The position numbers were made by a program, and so were the translations under genes. The notes below the pieces were generated by a model. That model did not search any database. It had not been told where the DNA came from and was given only the letters and a program-made list of their open reading frames with translations. Shown here piece by piece: positions 39,561-47,579 of a DNA stretch of 53,858 nt (position 1 is the first letter of the stretch; each line of letters begins with the position of its first letter). Source of the DNA: Planctomycetota bacterium (lineage in GTDB: Bacteria > Planctomycetota > MHYJ01 > JACPRB01); assembly GCA_016209705.1 (NCBI GenBank), contig JACQVR010000102.1, forward strand, positions 1-53,858, in the 5' to 3' direction.

Positions 39561-40000
39561 AACCGCAAAGGCGCAAAGACGCAAAGAAAATCAATAGTCG
39601 TTGACCATTCTCTTGATGCCGTCCTTCAAGACCGGCACATTGAAATTCAAAAGAAGCCCAACCTTGATCCCGGTCCTCTTGAGGTATGTCAGGAGTTGAG
39701 CCTCATGCACCGGTAATACCTTTTCGACTGTTTTCAGTTCTACTATAACGCACTCAGCAACGATGAGGTCTAATCGGTAGCCACAGGCGAGCTTCACTTC
39801 TTCTCTTCATAGACAACAGGTAAGTCCGCTTGACGCCGGAACTTCAAGCCAGCCTTCGAGAGTTCATAACAGAAGCATTCCTCATACGCCGACTCAAGGA
39901 GTCCGGTCCCAATTTGCGATGAATGTTTATGGCGAAGCCGAAGATTCTGTTGCTGATTTCATCCGGATTCATCTTCGCGCCTTTGCGTCTTTGCGGTTAA
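39561..40000. mobile_element. GCAAAGAC inverted repeats bracketing a GxxExxY gene
   Basis: The left end (39561-39589) is AACCGCAAAGGCGCAAAGAC and on. The right end (39973-40000) is its complement (GCGCCTTTGCGTCTTTGCGG). The 440-bp unit carries one gene and lies between the AhpD-like gene and pdxT, whose stop codon is in the right arm. It has the outline of a small element with terminal inverted repeats and its own nuclease gene. It could be a relative of the other gene-free tracts. No target-site duplication is evident. Confidence 0.6.
39591..39972 (-). pseudogene. GxxExxY protein (PD-(D/E)XK nuclease superfamily), two frameshifts
   Basis: The ATG at 39972 opens MNPDEISNRIFGFAINIHRKLG. After one apparent base loss, [33 protein letters not shown] continues (the GxxExxY block). 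After a second, [41 protein letters not shown] completes the gene. The nuclease-like acids are Asp in YRLDL and Glu/Lys in VELK. The pieces add up to about 125 residues, the usual family length. Both lesions are single-base losses next to short homopolymers, so consensus error cannot be excluded. Flanked by inverted repeats. Confidence 0.8.
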
Positions 40001-40536
40001 GAGGAATTGGTTCCAAAGATCAACTTCTGGATGGATCGTTCGTTGGTCAACTCTGGGTGAAACGTCGAGGCGAAGACGCGTCCTTGCTTCACGAAAACCG
40101 GCTCGCCTTGCCAGAGGGCGAGCACTTCCACGTCCCGTCCGGTACGCCGGATGCGCGGCGCGCGGATGAAGACTCCTTTATAAGGCGGGTCGAGAATCGT
40201 TTCGAACGAATCGATTTGGCGGCCGTACGCGTTGCGTTCGACGTCGATGTCGAGCAGACCCCACGACGGCTGCTGGGGATTGGTGACGTTTTTGGCGAGC
40301 AGGATGGCGCCCGCGCACGTGCCGAAGATCGTGCCTCCACGGGCGATCAGCGCGCGCGCCTCCTCCACGATGCCGGTCCCTTCGAGCAGCTTCAGCAGGG
40401 TGGTCGATTCGCCCCCCGGCAGGACGAGCGCGTCCAGACCGCGAATCGGGTCCGCCGTGCGCACCTCGACCGCCCCCGGCAACGCCGCCAGGTGCGCCGC
40501 GAAATCGCCTTGCAACGCCAGCACACCGATCTTCAT
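39997..40536 (-). CDS. pdxT: Pyridoxal 5'-phosphate synthase glutaminase subunit PdxT
   Basis: 179 aa class I glutaminase: catalytic Cys in GTCAGAILLA, and His/Glu in FHPEL. Start MKIGVLALQGDFAAHL at 40536; the longer in-frame start only translates a repeat tract. It supplies ammonia to PdxS to make pyridoxal phosphate. The stop codon lies in the inverted repeat of the GxxExxY element. pdxS is 28 bp upstream, with a repeat tract in between. Confidence 0.95.
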   Translation of the reverse strand: MKIGVLALQGDFAAHLAALPGAVEVRTADPIRGLDALVLPGGESTTLLKLLEGTGIVEEARALIARGGTIFGTCAGAILLAKNVTNPQQPSWGLLDIDVERNAYGRQIDSFETILDPPYKGVFIRAPRIRRTGRDVEVLALWQGEPVFVKQGRVFASTFHPELTNERSIQKLIFGTNSS

Positions 40537-40540
40537 TTTT

Positions 40541-40567
40541 GACTTCGAAATTTGGACTTCGGACTTA
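40541..40567 (-). repeat. GACTTCGAAATTTGGACTTC tract between pdxS and pdxT
   Basis: GACTTCGAAATTTGGACTTCGG fills the short pdxS-pdxT gap. The pdxS stop is inside it. Unit similar to the tracts at 19141 and 38960. Confidence 0.5.
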
Positions 40568-41452
40568 CCAGCCACGCTTTTGCAGCATCGCCTCCGGCGC
40601 GATTTTCGCGATCTCCAACCCCGGCATCGCGTCGCCCAGCTCCGCCGATACCTCCGCCAGCGATTTGGGATCGCGATAATGCGTCACCGCCTGCACGATC
40701 GCGCGCGCACGCTTGGCGGGATCGCTCGACTTGAAGATGCCCGAGCCCACGAAGACGCTCTCCGCGCCGAGCTGCATCATGAGCGCGGCGTCGGCCGGCG
40801 TGGCCACGCCTCCGGCCGCGAAGTTCGGCACCGGCAGCTTGCCGTGTTCCGCGACCCACAGGACCAGCTCATACGGCGCGCCCAGGTCCTTGGCGGCCTT
40901 AACGCGCTCTTCGGGACCCAGGGTGGCGAGCCGCTTGATCTCGGACGTCACGGCGCGCATGTGGCGGACGGCCTCGACGATGTTGCCCGTCCCCGCCTCG
41001 CCTTTGGTGCGGATGAGCGCCGCGCCTTAGGCGATCCGCCGCAGCGCCTCGCCCAGGTCGCGCGCACCGCACACGAACGGCGCCTTGAACGCGTGCTTGT
41101 CAACGTGATACGCCTCGTCCGCGGGCGTCAGCACTTCGCTTTCGTCGATGAAGTCGACGCCGAGCGCCTCGAGGATCTGCGCCTCGACGAAGTGCCCGAT
41201 GCGGCACTTCGCCATGACGGGGATCGAAACGGCGGCTTGGATCTCCTTGATCTTGGCGACCGGCGCCATGCGCGCCACGCCGCCCTGCGCGCGGATGTCC
41301 GCCGGAACGCGCTCCAGCGCCATGACCGCGACGGCGCCCGCCTCCTGCGCAATCCGCGCCTGCTCCGCGTTGACGACGTCCATGATGACGCCGCCTTTCA
41401 GCATTTCAGCCAACCCTGTCTTCAACTTCAATGTGCCGGTTTGAGCGAGCAT
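40565..41452 (-). pseudogene. pdxS: Pyridoxal 5'-phosphate synthase PdxS with in-frame TAA
   Basis: The full coding length is 295 codons (normal for PdxS), with GGAG before the ATG at 41452. The (beta/alpha)8 barrel is intact: [59 protein letters not shown], then [20 protein letters not shown] and [26 protein letters not shown] (41027-41029) replaces the usual Glu in RIAEGAA. One base change (GAA to TAA) would explain it. As PdxS is normally needed to make PLP, either the gene is dead, a rescue exists, or the base is a consensus error. Confidence 0.85.
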
Positions 41453-41502
41453 GTTTGTCTCCTTTGTACGCTTGGAGCTCGGAGCGAGCTTCTTGCTCCC
41501 AG

Positions 41503-43014
41503 CTAAACCATTATCCCCAAGCCACTGGTCTGGCTTTCCTCCGCTCCCCGCGCGACGAGCCCGCCGACGATCTCCGCCAACCGCTTCACTCCCGTGCGGA
41601 TTTCTTCCAACGTTCCATGTCCATATCCAAGCCGGAACGAGTTCAAGTACCGGCCGTCGATGTCGTGCGCCGGCCCCGGGACGATTGACACGCCGCGCTC
41701 GAGGGCCTGTAGAAAGAGCTGGATGGACGAGATCCCGCGCGGAAGCGTCACCCACATCTGGAATCCACCTTGCGGGCGCGTCCACGTGACGCCGTCGGGC
41801 ATGTGCTTCTCGAGCGCTTCGATCACGGCGTCGCGGCGCGCGCGATAATAAGCGCGCATCTTCTCCAGGTGTTTTGCGTACCCATCGCGCAGGAACGCGG
41901 CGGCGATGGCCTGGACGATCGCCGGGCCGCCGAGGTCCATATATCTTTTATAGGGCAGCAACTCCGCGACGATCGTGCGGTCCGCGACCAGGAACCCGAC
42001 GCGCAGGCCGGTCATGAAGCTTTTCGAGATCGAGCCGACGAGAATGCGCCGGCCCGGCGGCAGGAGCGAATACAGGCTGGGCGGCTCGTCGCCTTCGAAC
42101 CGCATCTCGCGGAAGATGCCATCGTCGATGACGGCGGCGTCGCGGCGTCGAGCCCACGCGGCCAGCGCGTGGCGCGCGGCGGCGTTCATCGTCTGGCCGG
42201 TCGGATTATGGAAATCGGGACACACGTAGAAGATCGCCCGCCGCCCGGCCGCCGCGGCGTCGAGCCGCTCCAGATCGGGCGCGCCGTCGGTCCAGGGGAT
42301 GCCGCGGACGGCGTGTCCGAAGAGCATGAACGAGCCCGGGATGCCGGTGTATGTGGGCGTTTCGCAAACGACGTCGCGCCCCTCTTCGCGCGCCCACGCG
42401 GCGGCCAGCGTGATCGCTTGCTGCGAGCCGTTCGTGGCGATGATCTCGTCGGGCGCGACGGAGATGCCGCGGCGCGACAGCGTCTCGGCCAGCGCCTCGC
42501 GCAGTTCCGGGAGTCCGGCCGGACCGCCGTACTCGTACAGCCGGCGCGGATTCTTTTTCACGACTTCGTGCGAGAGCTTCTCGATCAAGCCGTCGGGAAT
42601 GGTTTCGGGGCTGGGGACGCCGCCGGAAAGGTCGATCGTGCCGGGCGGCCGCTTGAGCGCCATGAGTTCGCGCAGCCCGCGCGCGAAGCCTTCGCGCAGC
42701 CGCCGGATGGAGCGGGCGACGTCGGGCGCCGGTTCCGGCGGAGGCGTCGCGACTCCGGCCGGCGCGGACTTGGAGTCGGCCACGAACGTCCCGCGTCCCA
42801 CCTCGGAACGCAGTAGCCCCGCCTTTTCGAGCCGCTGGAACGCCTTCAACACGGTGAGCTTGTTGATCCCCAAATCATTCGCCAGATCCGCAACGGACGG
42901 GATGCGATCGCCCGGCTTGAGGCGGCCGCCTTCGATCGCCTGCCGGATCGCCGCATCAATGCGCCGGTAGAGCGGCGTTCCCGAATCGGCCCCGAGCTTT
43001 AGCTTCCAGGTCAT
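41503..43014 (-). CDS. pdxR: MocR-type regulator (GntR HTH plus aminotransferase fold), PdxR-like
   Basis: 503 aa from ATG 43014. N-terminal winged helix: [56 protein letters not shown]-terminal type I PLP fold with the lysine region [17 protein letters not shown] and [11 protein letters not shown]. PdxR proteins sense PLP and activate pdxST. Here the gene directly precedes pdxS in the same direction, which supports this name, though MocR proteins are diverse. A promoter with AT-rich palindromes abuts the start codon, suggesting a leaderless mRNA. Confidence 0.85.
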   Translation of the reverse strand: MTWKLKLGADSGTPLYRRIDAAIRQAIEGGRLKPGDRIPSVADLANDLGINKLTVLKAFQRLEKAGLLRSEVGRGTFVADSKSAPAGVATPPPEPAPDVARSIRRLREGFARGLRELMALKRPPGTIDLSGGVPSPETIPDGLIEKLSHEVVKKNPRRLYEYGGPAGLPELREALAETLSRRGISVAPDEIIATNGSQQAITLAAAWAREEGRDVVCETPTYTGIPGSFMLFGHAVRGIPWTDGAPDLERLDAAAAGRRAIFYVCPDFHNPTGQTMNAAARHALAAWARRRDAAVIDDGIFREMRFEGDEPPSLYSLLPPGRRILVGSISKSFMTGLRVGFLVADRTIVAELLPYKRYMDLGGPAIVQAIAAAFLRDGYAKHLEKMRAYYRARRDAVIEALEKHMPDGVTWTRPQGGFQMWVTLPRGISSIQLFLQALERGVSIVPGPAHDIDGRYLNSFRLGYGHGTLEEIRTGVKRLAEIVGGLVARGAEESQTSGLGIMV

Positions 43015-43018
43015 AAAG

Positions 43019-43050
43019 CAATATATATTGCATAATATTATATAAGTCAA
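43019..43050 (-). promoter_or_regulatory. Promoter and palindromic operator of the MocR gene
   Basis: On the minus strand a -35 TTGACT (43050-43045) and a -10 TATATA (43027-43022) are 17 bp apart. The expected start site, 7-8 nt on, falls at the ATG at 43014. The promoter contains a perfect 12-bp palindrome CAATATATATTG (43019-43030) and ATAATATTAT (43032-43041), good candidates for autoregulatory binding. Confidence 0.6.
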
Positions 43051-43133
43051 TCGGAATCGCCTCTTTTTTCCTGCGGCGTTTCGGCCTTCTCGCGCACACC
43101 GAGCTGATGAAAGAAGGATATCGGTTTTATCTG

Positions 43134-43230
43134 GACTATGCCGCGTGCCGGACTATGCCGAGGAGGGAGGGCCGCGGGCGTTTCCGCAAGTGGTTGGGTC
43201 GGTTCCATGCTTGAGCGACTCGGCATAGTC
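43134..43230. repeat. GACTATGCCGAG inverted repeat at the integrase 3' end
   Basis: A partial copy GACTATGCCG (43134-43143), a full copy GACTATGCCGAG (43151-43162) and its perfect complement CTCGGCATAGTC (43219-43230) surround 56 bp of unique DNA. The last copy overlaps the integrase stop codon. It may be a recombination or attachment site of the integrase. The gap 43051-43228 has no gene. Confidence 0.55.
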
Positions 43231-43640
43231 AGAGGCTCTTGAGGAAAGCCAAGACCCGGTCACAAGCACGATAGCGCCCGTTCCGGCCGTTGAACGGACT
43301 GAGCTTTGCAAGCGCCGCCTCCTTCATCTTGAGATCCGCATCGATGTAGATTTGGGTGGTCTCAATTGACTCGTGTCCAAGCCAAAGCGCGATGGTCGAT
43401 CGATCTGCGCCGGCTTGGAGCAAATGCATGGCGGTCGAGTGAGGAGGTGGGACCCTCTTCGGGGGGTGTGAAGCCCTGCCCGCTCAAGCGCCGCCCTCAC
43501 CCGCGTGCCTAGAGACCTCTGGCGCATTGGGGTGTAGGGAGCTCGGAGCCGGATGAAGAGGCTCCGGCTCTGACATCTCGGGTGATCCTGCCGTAGGTAG
43601 GCCACGAGGGCTTGACCGACATCCTTGGGGAGCGCTTGCT
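43229..43640 (-). pseudogene. Tyrosine recombinase (phage integrase/XerC-like) C-terminal remnant
   Basis: One frame gives VAYLRQDHPRCQSRSLFIRLRAPYTPM...RVRAALERAG and GSHLL. A second frame gives STAMHLLQAGADRSTIALWLGHESIETTQIYIDADLKMKEAALAKLSPF, with the catalytic HxxT/TxxxY end (GHESIETTQIYI). The join lost about four bases and the expected Arg-His of the RHS motif. The N-terminal half is missing. It is dead. Confidence 0.75.
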
Positions 43641-43710
43641 GAAGTCAGCTCCAGGGAGTTAAGGTACCGGACGACGTAGGACAAGGCGCGCGATAAGAAA
43701 GGAAGTGGGC

Positions 43711-44868
43711 ATGGCCAAAACCTTCACACGGATCGAGACGAAGCTGATTCACGCGGGCGAACCCGAACCCCGCATCCAAGGCGCCGTCGTCCTGCCGATC
43801 TTCCAAACCGCCCAATATGAGTACGCCGGCGAGGGCCGCTACGAGGATGTCCGCTACATTCGGCTGAACAACACGCCCAACCATCTCGCCCTCCACCGGA
43901 AGCTGGCCGCGCTGGAGAACGCCGAGGCGGCGATCGTGACCGCCAGCGGCATGGCCGCGATCTCGACGGCGCTCTTGACGATCCTGCGCGCCGGGGACCA
44001 TCTCCTGGCCCAGGAGCACCTCTACGGAGGCACGCATACATTTCTCACCAAGGACTTCGCCGCGTTCGGACTTTCGTACGACTTCATCGACGGCGATGAT
44101 CCGGCCTCGTGGGAACGCAAGCTCAAGCCCACGACGCGCGCCATCTACGTCGAATCGATTTCCAATCCGCTCCTCCACGTGGCCGACCTGAAAGCGGTGG
44201 TCGCGTTCGCGCGCGCGCATGACCTGGTCTCCCTCATCGACAACACGTTCACCAGCCCGATCAACTTTCGCCCGGCGGAGTGGGGTTTCGATCTGTCGCT
44301 TCATAGCGGCACGAAATACCTCAACGGCCACTCCGACATCGTCGCGGGCGCGTGCATCGGGCGCGCGGACCTCATCGAGCGGATCATCCCCCGCCTCGGC
44401 CATCTGGGCGGAACGCTCGATCCGCATGCCGCGTTTCTCTTGCACCGCGGGATGAAAACGCTGGCGGTGCGGATGCGGCATCAGAACGAGAGCGCGCTCA
44501 AGATCGCGGAGTTCCTGGAGCGGCACCCCGCGGTGGCGCGGGTGAACTATCCGGGATTGGAAAACCATCCCGCGCACCGGCGGGCCAAAGAGTTGTTCAA
44601 CGGCTTCAGCGGGATGCTCAGCTTCGAGCTGAAGGGCGGCGCGGACGCCGCGCGGCGGTTCATCGGCGCGACCACGCTTCCGATCGTCGCTCCGAGTCTG
44701 GGAGGCCCCGAAACGCTTCTCACGCTGCCGGCGACGACCTCGCATTCGGGCATGACGCCGGAGGAGCGCCGACGGCTGGGCGTCACGGACGGCTTGATCC
44801 GCGTCTCCGTGGGGCTGGAAGCGACCGAGGAACTGATCGAGGACTTTAATCGTGCGTTGAAGGCGTAG
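43711..44868 (+). CDS. Cys/Met-metabolism PLP enzyme (cystathionine gamma-lyase/synthase family)
   Basis: 385 aa from ATG 43711, 6 nt after AAAGGAAG. PLP lysine in LSLHSGTKYLNGHSDIVAGA; cofactor block ASGMAAISTALL; C-terminal family end PSLGGPETLLTLPATTSHSGM...ISVGLEATEELIEDF. Members do gamma-elimination or replacement on Cys, cystathionine, Met or homoserine derivatives. Precise activity cannot be told. It lies 12 bp before a PLP decarboxylase, with RidA after that, a plausible amino-acid breakdown operon. Confidence 0.9.
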   Translation: MAKTFTRIETKLIHAGEPEPRIQGAVVLPIFQTAQYEYAGEGRYEDVRYIRLNNTPNHLALHRKLAALENAEAAIVTASGMAAISTALLTILRAGDHLLAQEHLYGGTHTFLTKDFAAFGLSYDFIDGDDPASWERKLKPTTRAIYVESISNPLLHVADLKAVVAFARAHDLVSLIDNTFTSPINFRPAEWGFDLSLHSGTKYLNGHSDIVAGACIGRADLIERIIPRLGHLGGTLDPHAAFLLHRGMKTLAVRMRHQNESALKIAEFLERHPAVARVNYPGLENHPAHRRAKELFNGFSGMLSFELKGGADAARRFIGATTLPIVAPSLGGPETLLTLPATTSHSGMTPEERRRLGVTDGLIRVSVGLEATEELIEDFNRALKA

Positions 44869-44880
44869 GCTGGAGAAACA

Positions 44881-46293
44881 ATGGACAAGGACGAATCCAT
44901 GGCGAATGCGGCTGACTTTCGACAGCTCGGACACCGTGTCGTCGACCTGTTGGCAGATTACCTGGAAGGGGTCGAACAGCAGCCTCTCTTTCCGGCGATC
45001 GAGCCGTCGGAGCTGCGCAAGCTTCTGGACGAGCCGCTCCCTCAGCGCGGCACAGATCCAGAGCGGATTCTCGATGAGCTCCGTATCAAGCTGCTGCCTT
45101 ACTGCACGAATGTCAACCATCCCGGATATTACGGCTTGATGACGCCGACGCCGGCCCCCATCGGTGTGCTGGCCGACTTCATCGCCTCCGCCATCAACCA
45201 GAATGTCGGCAGCTATGTGATCGCTCCTTCAGCAACGGAAATGGAGCGGCGCACCATGAGATGGCTGACAGAACTGGTCGGCTTTGGTCCGGCTGCGGGC
45301 GGGAACTTCACCAGCGGCGGGACGCTGGCGAACCTGATCGCCGTCAAGCTTGGCCGAGACTTCACGTCCGACCATTCGACGCAGAAGCTCGGCGTTCAGA
45401 AAACAATGACCGTGTATGCCTCCGAGGAGCGACATGTATCGATCGACAAGGCCGTCGATATGGCGGGACTGGGGCGAGCGAACCTGCGCGCATTGCCGAC
45501 GGACGACGAGTTCAGAGTACGTTTGGATGCGCTCGATCGCGTGATCGCCGAGGATCGCGGGAAAGGCCTCCACCCCGCGGTGCTCGTCGGAATCGCCGGG
45601 ACGACGAATACCGGTTCTGTCGACCCTCTCCCCGAGCTCGCCGCGCTGGCCAAGCGCGAAGGGATGTGGTTCCACGTCGATGCGGCGTATGGGGGCGGCG
45701 TCCTTCTATCCGGCCAGCGGCCGGGGCTTCTGAAGGGGTTGGAGCTGGCCGATTCGATCACGCTGGATCCTCACAAATGGTTCTACGCGCCGCTGGATGC
45801 CGGTGCGGTGCTCGTTCGGGACGAGAAGTTCCTCACCGCGTCGTTCGGGATGGTGCCTCCCTACTTGAAGGCGGATCCGGATCGCTATCAGTTCTACATT
45901 CATGGTTTTGAACAGTCGCGAAGGTTCCGGAGCCTCAAAGTCTGGATGGCTTTCAAGCAGTACGGGGCGGAGGGGATCGGCCGGTGGATCGACCGCAACA
46001 TTCGGCATGCCGAGCGCTTGTATGAGCTCGCCTCCCGCGATTCCCAGATCGAAGCCGTGAACAAGCCGCTGATGTCCGCGATCTGCCTGCGGTTCAGGTC
46101 GGGGGACGCGGAACTGCATCGCCGGGTTGTCGCCGCCGTCGAGCGAGAGGGGAGATTTTGGGTCAGCACGACCCTGTTGAAAGGACGGCCGGCGATTCGC
46201 GTCAATCCGATCAATTTCCGCACCACAGAGAGGGACATCGAGGATCTGTTTCAAGCGCTCAAGGAGAAACATCGGGAATTTCATCAGGGGTGA
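44881..46293 (+). CDS. Pyridoxal-dependent decarboxylase (group II, aromatic/Glu type)
   Basis: 470 aa. PLP lysine in TLDPHKWFYAPLDAG; aspartate and histidine in FHVDAAYGGGVLL. Group II features include NVNHPGYYGLMTP, GGNFTSGGTLANL and RTTERDIEDLF. Relatives decarboxylate aromatic amino acids, or Glu/Asp, to amines; some act as aldehyde synthases. The substrate is not predictable from motifs alone. GGAGAAACA precedes the ATG. RidA downstream may protect against enamine by-products. Confidence 0.92.
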   Translation: MDKDESMANAADFRQLGHRVVDLLADYLEGVEQQPLFPAIEPSELRKLLDEPLPQRGTDPERILDELRIKLLPYCTNVNHPGYYGLMTPTPAPIGVLADFIASAINQNVGSYVIAPSATEMERRTMRWLTELVGFGPAAGGNFTSGGTLANLIAVKLGRDFTSDHSTQKLGVQKTMTVYASEERHVSIDKAVDMAGLGRANLRALPTDDEFRVRLDALDRVIAEDRGKGLHPAVLVGIAGTTNTGSVDPLPELAALAKREGMWFHVDAAYGGGVLLSGQRPGLLKGLELADSITLDPHKWFYAPLDAGAVLVRDEKFLTASFGMVPPYLKADPDRYQFYIHGFEQSRRFRSLKVWMAFKQYGAEGIGRWIDRNIRHAERLYELASRDSQIEAVNKPLMSAICLRFRSGDAELHRRVVAAVEREGRFWVSTTLLKGRPAIRVNPINFRTTERDIEDLFQALKEKHREFHQG

Positions 46294-46335
46294 TTGCTTT
46301 GGACGTTATCAGGTTTCGCCAGGGAGAACGAGTGC

Positions 46336-46725
46336 ATGCAGAGAAATACCTTCGCCACGGGAACCCCTTGGGAACCGATTGTCGGCTACTCGCGCGCGGT
46401 GCGGGTCGGCCCCTTCGTCCACGTTTCGGGGACGACCGCCACGGATGAAAGCGGACGCATCGTCGGGCATGGCGATGCCGCGGCCCAGACCCGGCAGGTC
46501 CTGCAAAACATCGAGTCGGCGCTCGGGAGGGCGGGCGCGCGCCTGGAAGACGTCGTCCGGACGCGCATGTACGTGATGAACATTGACGACTGGGAAAAAA
46601 TCGGAAGAGTGCACGGCGAGTTCTTCGGGAAGATCCGTCCCGCCACCAGCATGGTGGAGGTCAAACGCTTGATCTCGCCCGATATGCTCGTGGAAATCGA
46701 AGCGGATGCGGTCATTGCGATATGA
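46336..46725 (+). CDS. ridA: RidA-family enamine/imine deaminase
   Basis: 129 aa from ATG 46336. Family blocks: [37 protein letters not shown], the active-site Arg in [14 protein letters not shown] and Glu in [13 protein letters not shown]. RidA hydrolyses reactive 2-aminoacrylate-like intermediates released by PLP enzymes. That matches the two PLP enzymes directly upstream. The frame starts from the second of two possible starts, chosen by homology. Confidence 0.9.
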   Translation: MQRNTFATGTPWEPIVGYSRAVRVGPFVHVSGTTATDESGRIVGHGDAAAQTRQVLQNIESALGRAGARLEDVVRTRMYVMNIDDWEKIGRVHGEFFGKIRPATSMVEVKRLISPDMLVEIEADAVIAI

Positions 46726-46734
46726 CGTGAGCAT

Positions 46735-46765
46735 GGTTCACCGTATGGACCAGAACCGGTGAACC
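46735..46765. repeat. Perfect 9-bp inverted repeat after ridA
   Basis: GGTTCACCG and CGGTGAACC surround a 13-nt loop, 10 nt after the ridA stop. No T run follows. The arms resemble the ACCGTTCACCG tract after leuS, so this may be a short relative or an operator for the toxin-antitoxin genes. Confidence 0.5.
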
Positions 46766-46801
46766 GACACAGGAGCCCAGCCGATCGGTGCCTTTCTTTC
46801 C

Positions 46802-47107
46802 TTGAGCTTCGCAAGCGGTTCGCTTTGTGCGCCGGCCGCCCTGCGCCGCGGAACGTTCGGCTTCGACGTGAACTTCGAACCCCACGTGGCCCGGCATGGC
46901 GTGGAGGAAATCGAGGTCGAGGAACTCTTTCGGGGACAGTTGTTTATCCGCCGGGTGCGGGATACGTATACCGTGCTGGGTTCAACGGCGACGGGACGCC
47001 GACTCTTCGTGGTCGTGGCCCGGCGGGAACGCGGAATCGTGCGACCGATAACGGCTCGAGAGATGACCGCTATGGAGCGCCGGTTATTTGAAAGGAAAGC
47101 ACGATGA
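46802..47107 (+). CDS. brnT: BrnT-family toxin
   Basis: Up to 101 aa. The exact start (TTG 46802 or a later GTG) is unclear because the first 20 residues do not look conserved. The BrnT core is VNFEPHVARHGVEEIEVEELFRGQLFIRRVRDTYTVLG...RRLFVVVARRERGIVRPITAREMTAMERRLFE, with the RHGV and ITAREM signatures of RelE-like BrnT ribonuclease toxins. The stop overlaps the antitoxin start by ATGA, the usual toxin-first order. Confidence 0.8.
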   Translation: MSFASGSLCAPAALRRGTFGFDVNFEPHVARHGVEEIEVEELFRGQLFIRRVRDTYTVLGSTATGRRLFVVVARRERGIVRPITAREMTAMERRLFERKAR

Positions 47108-47427
47108 AGAAGGCCCCCCGCAAACGCCTTCCGATTCTCAAAACGGAAGAGGAGATCGATCGCTTCTGGTCCACCCACAGCCTGAAGGATTACCTGGAGG
47201 ATACGGAGGCGGTGGATGAGGTCATCGAATTGGCGCCGGCGCTGGCGCGGAAGATTCGGGAGCGGTCGCGCAAGCGTTTGCTGACGATCCGGCTGGAAGA
47301 ATGGAGGATTCGACGCGCCAAGGAGATCGCGCGCCGGAAAGGAATTCCTTACCAGCAGCTTCTGCGGGAATGGATCGGCCGCGGGCTACGCTCCGAAAGC
47401 GTCAAGACCCGACGGCGCGCGCAGTGA
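47104..47427 (+). CDS. brnA: BrnA/CopG-type antitoxin
   Basis: 107 aa. An N-terminal toxin-binding region (LPILKTEEEIDRFWSTHSLKDYLEDTEAV) is followed by a ribbon-helix-helix-like C-terminus (RLLTIRLEEWRIRRAKEIARRKGIPYQQLLREWIGRGL). This matches the CopG/BrnA antitoxins that bind DNA and BrnT. Overlaps the toxin gene by 4 nt. Confidence 0.8.
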   Translation: MKKAPRKRLPILKTEEEIDRFWSTHSLKDYLEDTEAVDEVIELAPALARKIRERSRKRLLTIRLEEWRIRRAKEIARRKGIPYQQLLREWIGRGLRSESVKTRRRAQ

Positions 47428-47579
47428 TGAAACGCGGGGGAACGCCCCGTGGCAGGCCGGAAACTCGGAGCAGGGAGAACGCCGAGAAGAAAACGAGAGG
47501 TTCAGGCGGCCGCGGGGCGAGAGCCGAGGCGTTCGTTTGTTGACTCCTGCGGGCCGCGGCCGTACGTTGGACGTGACCC

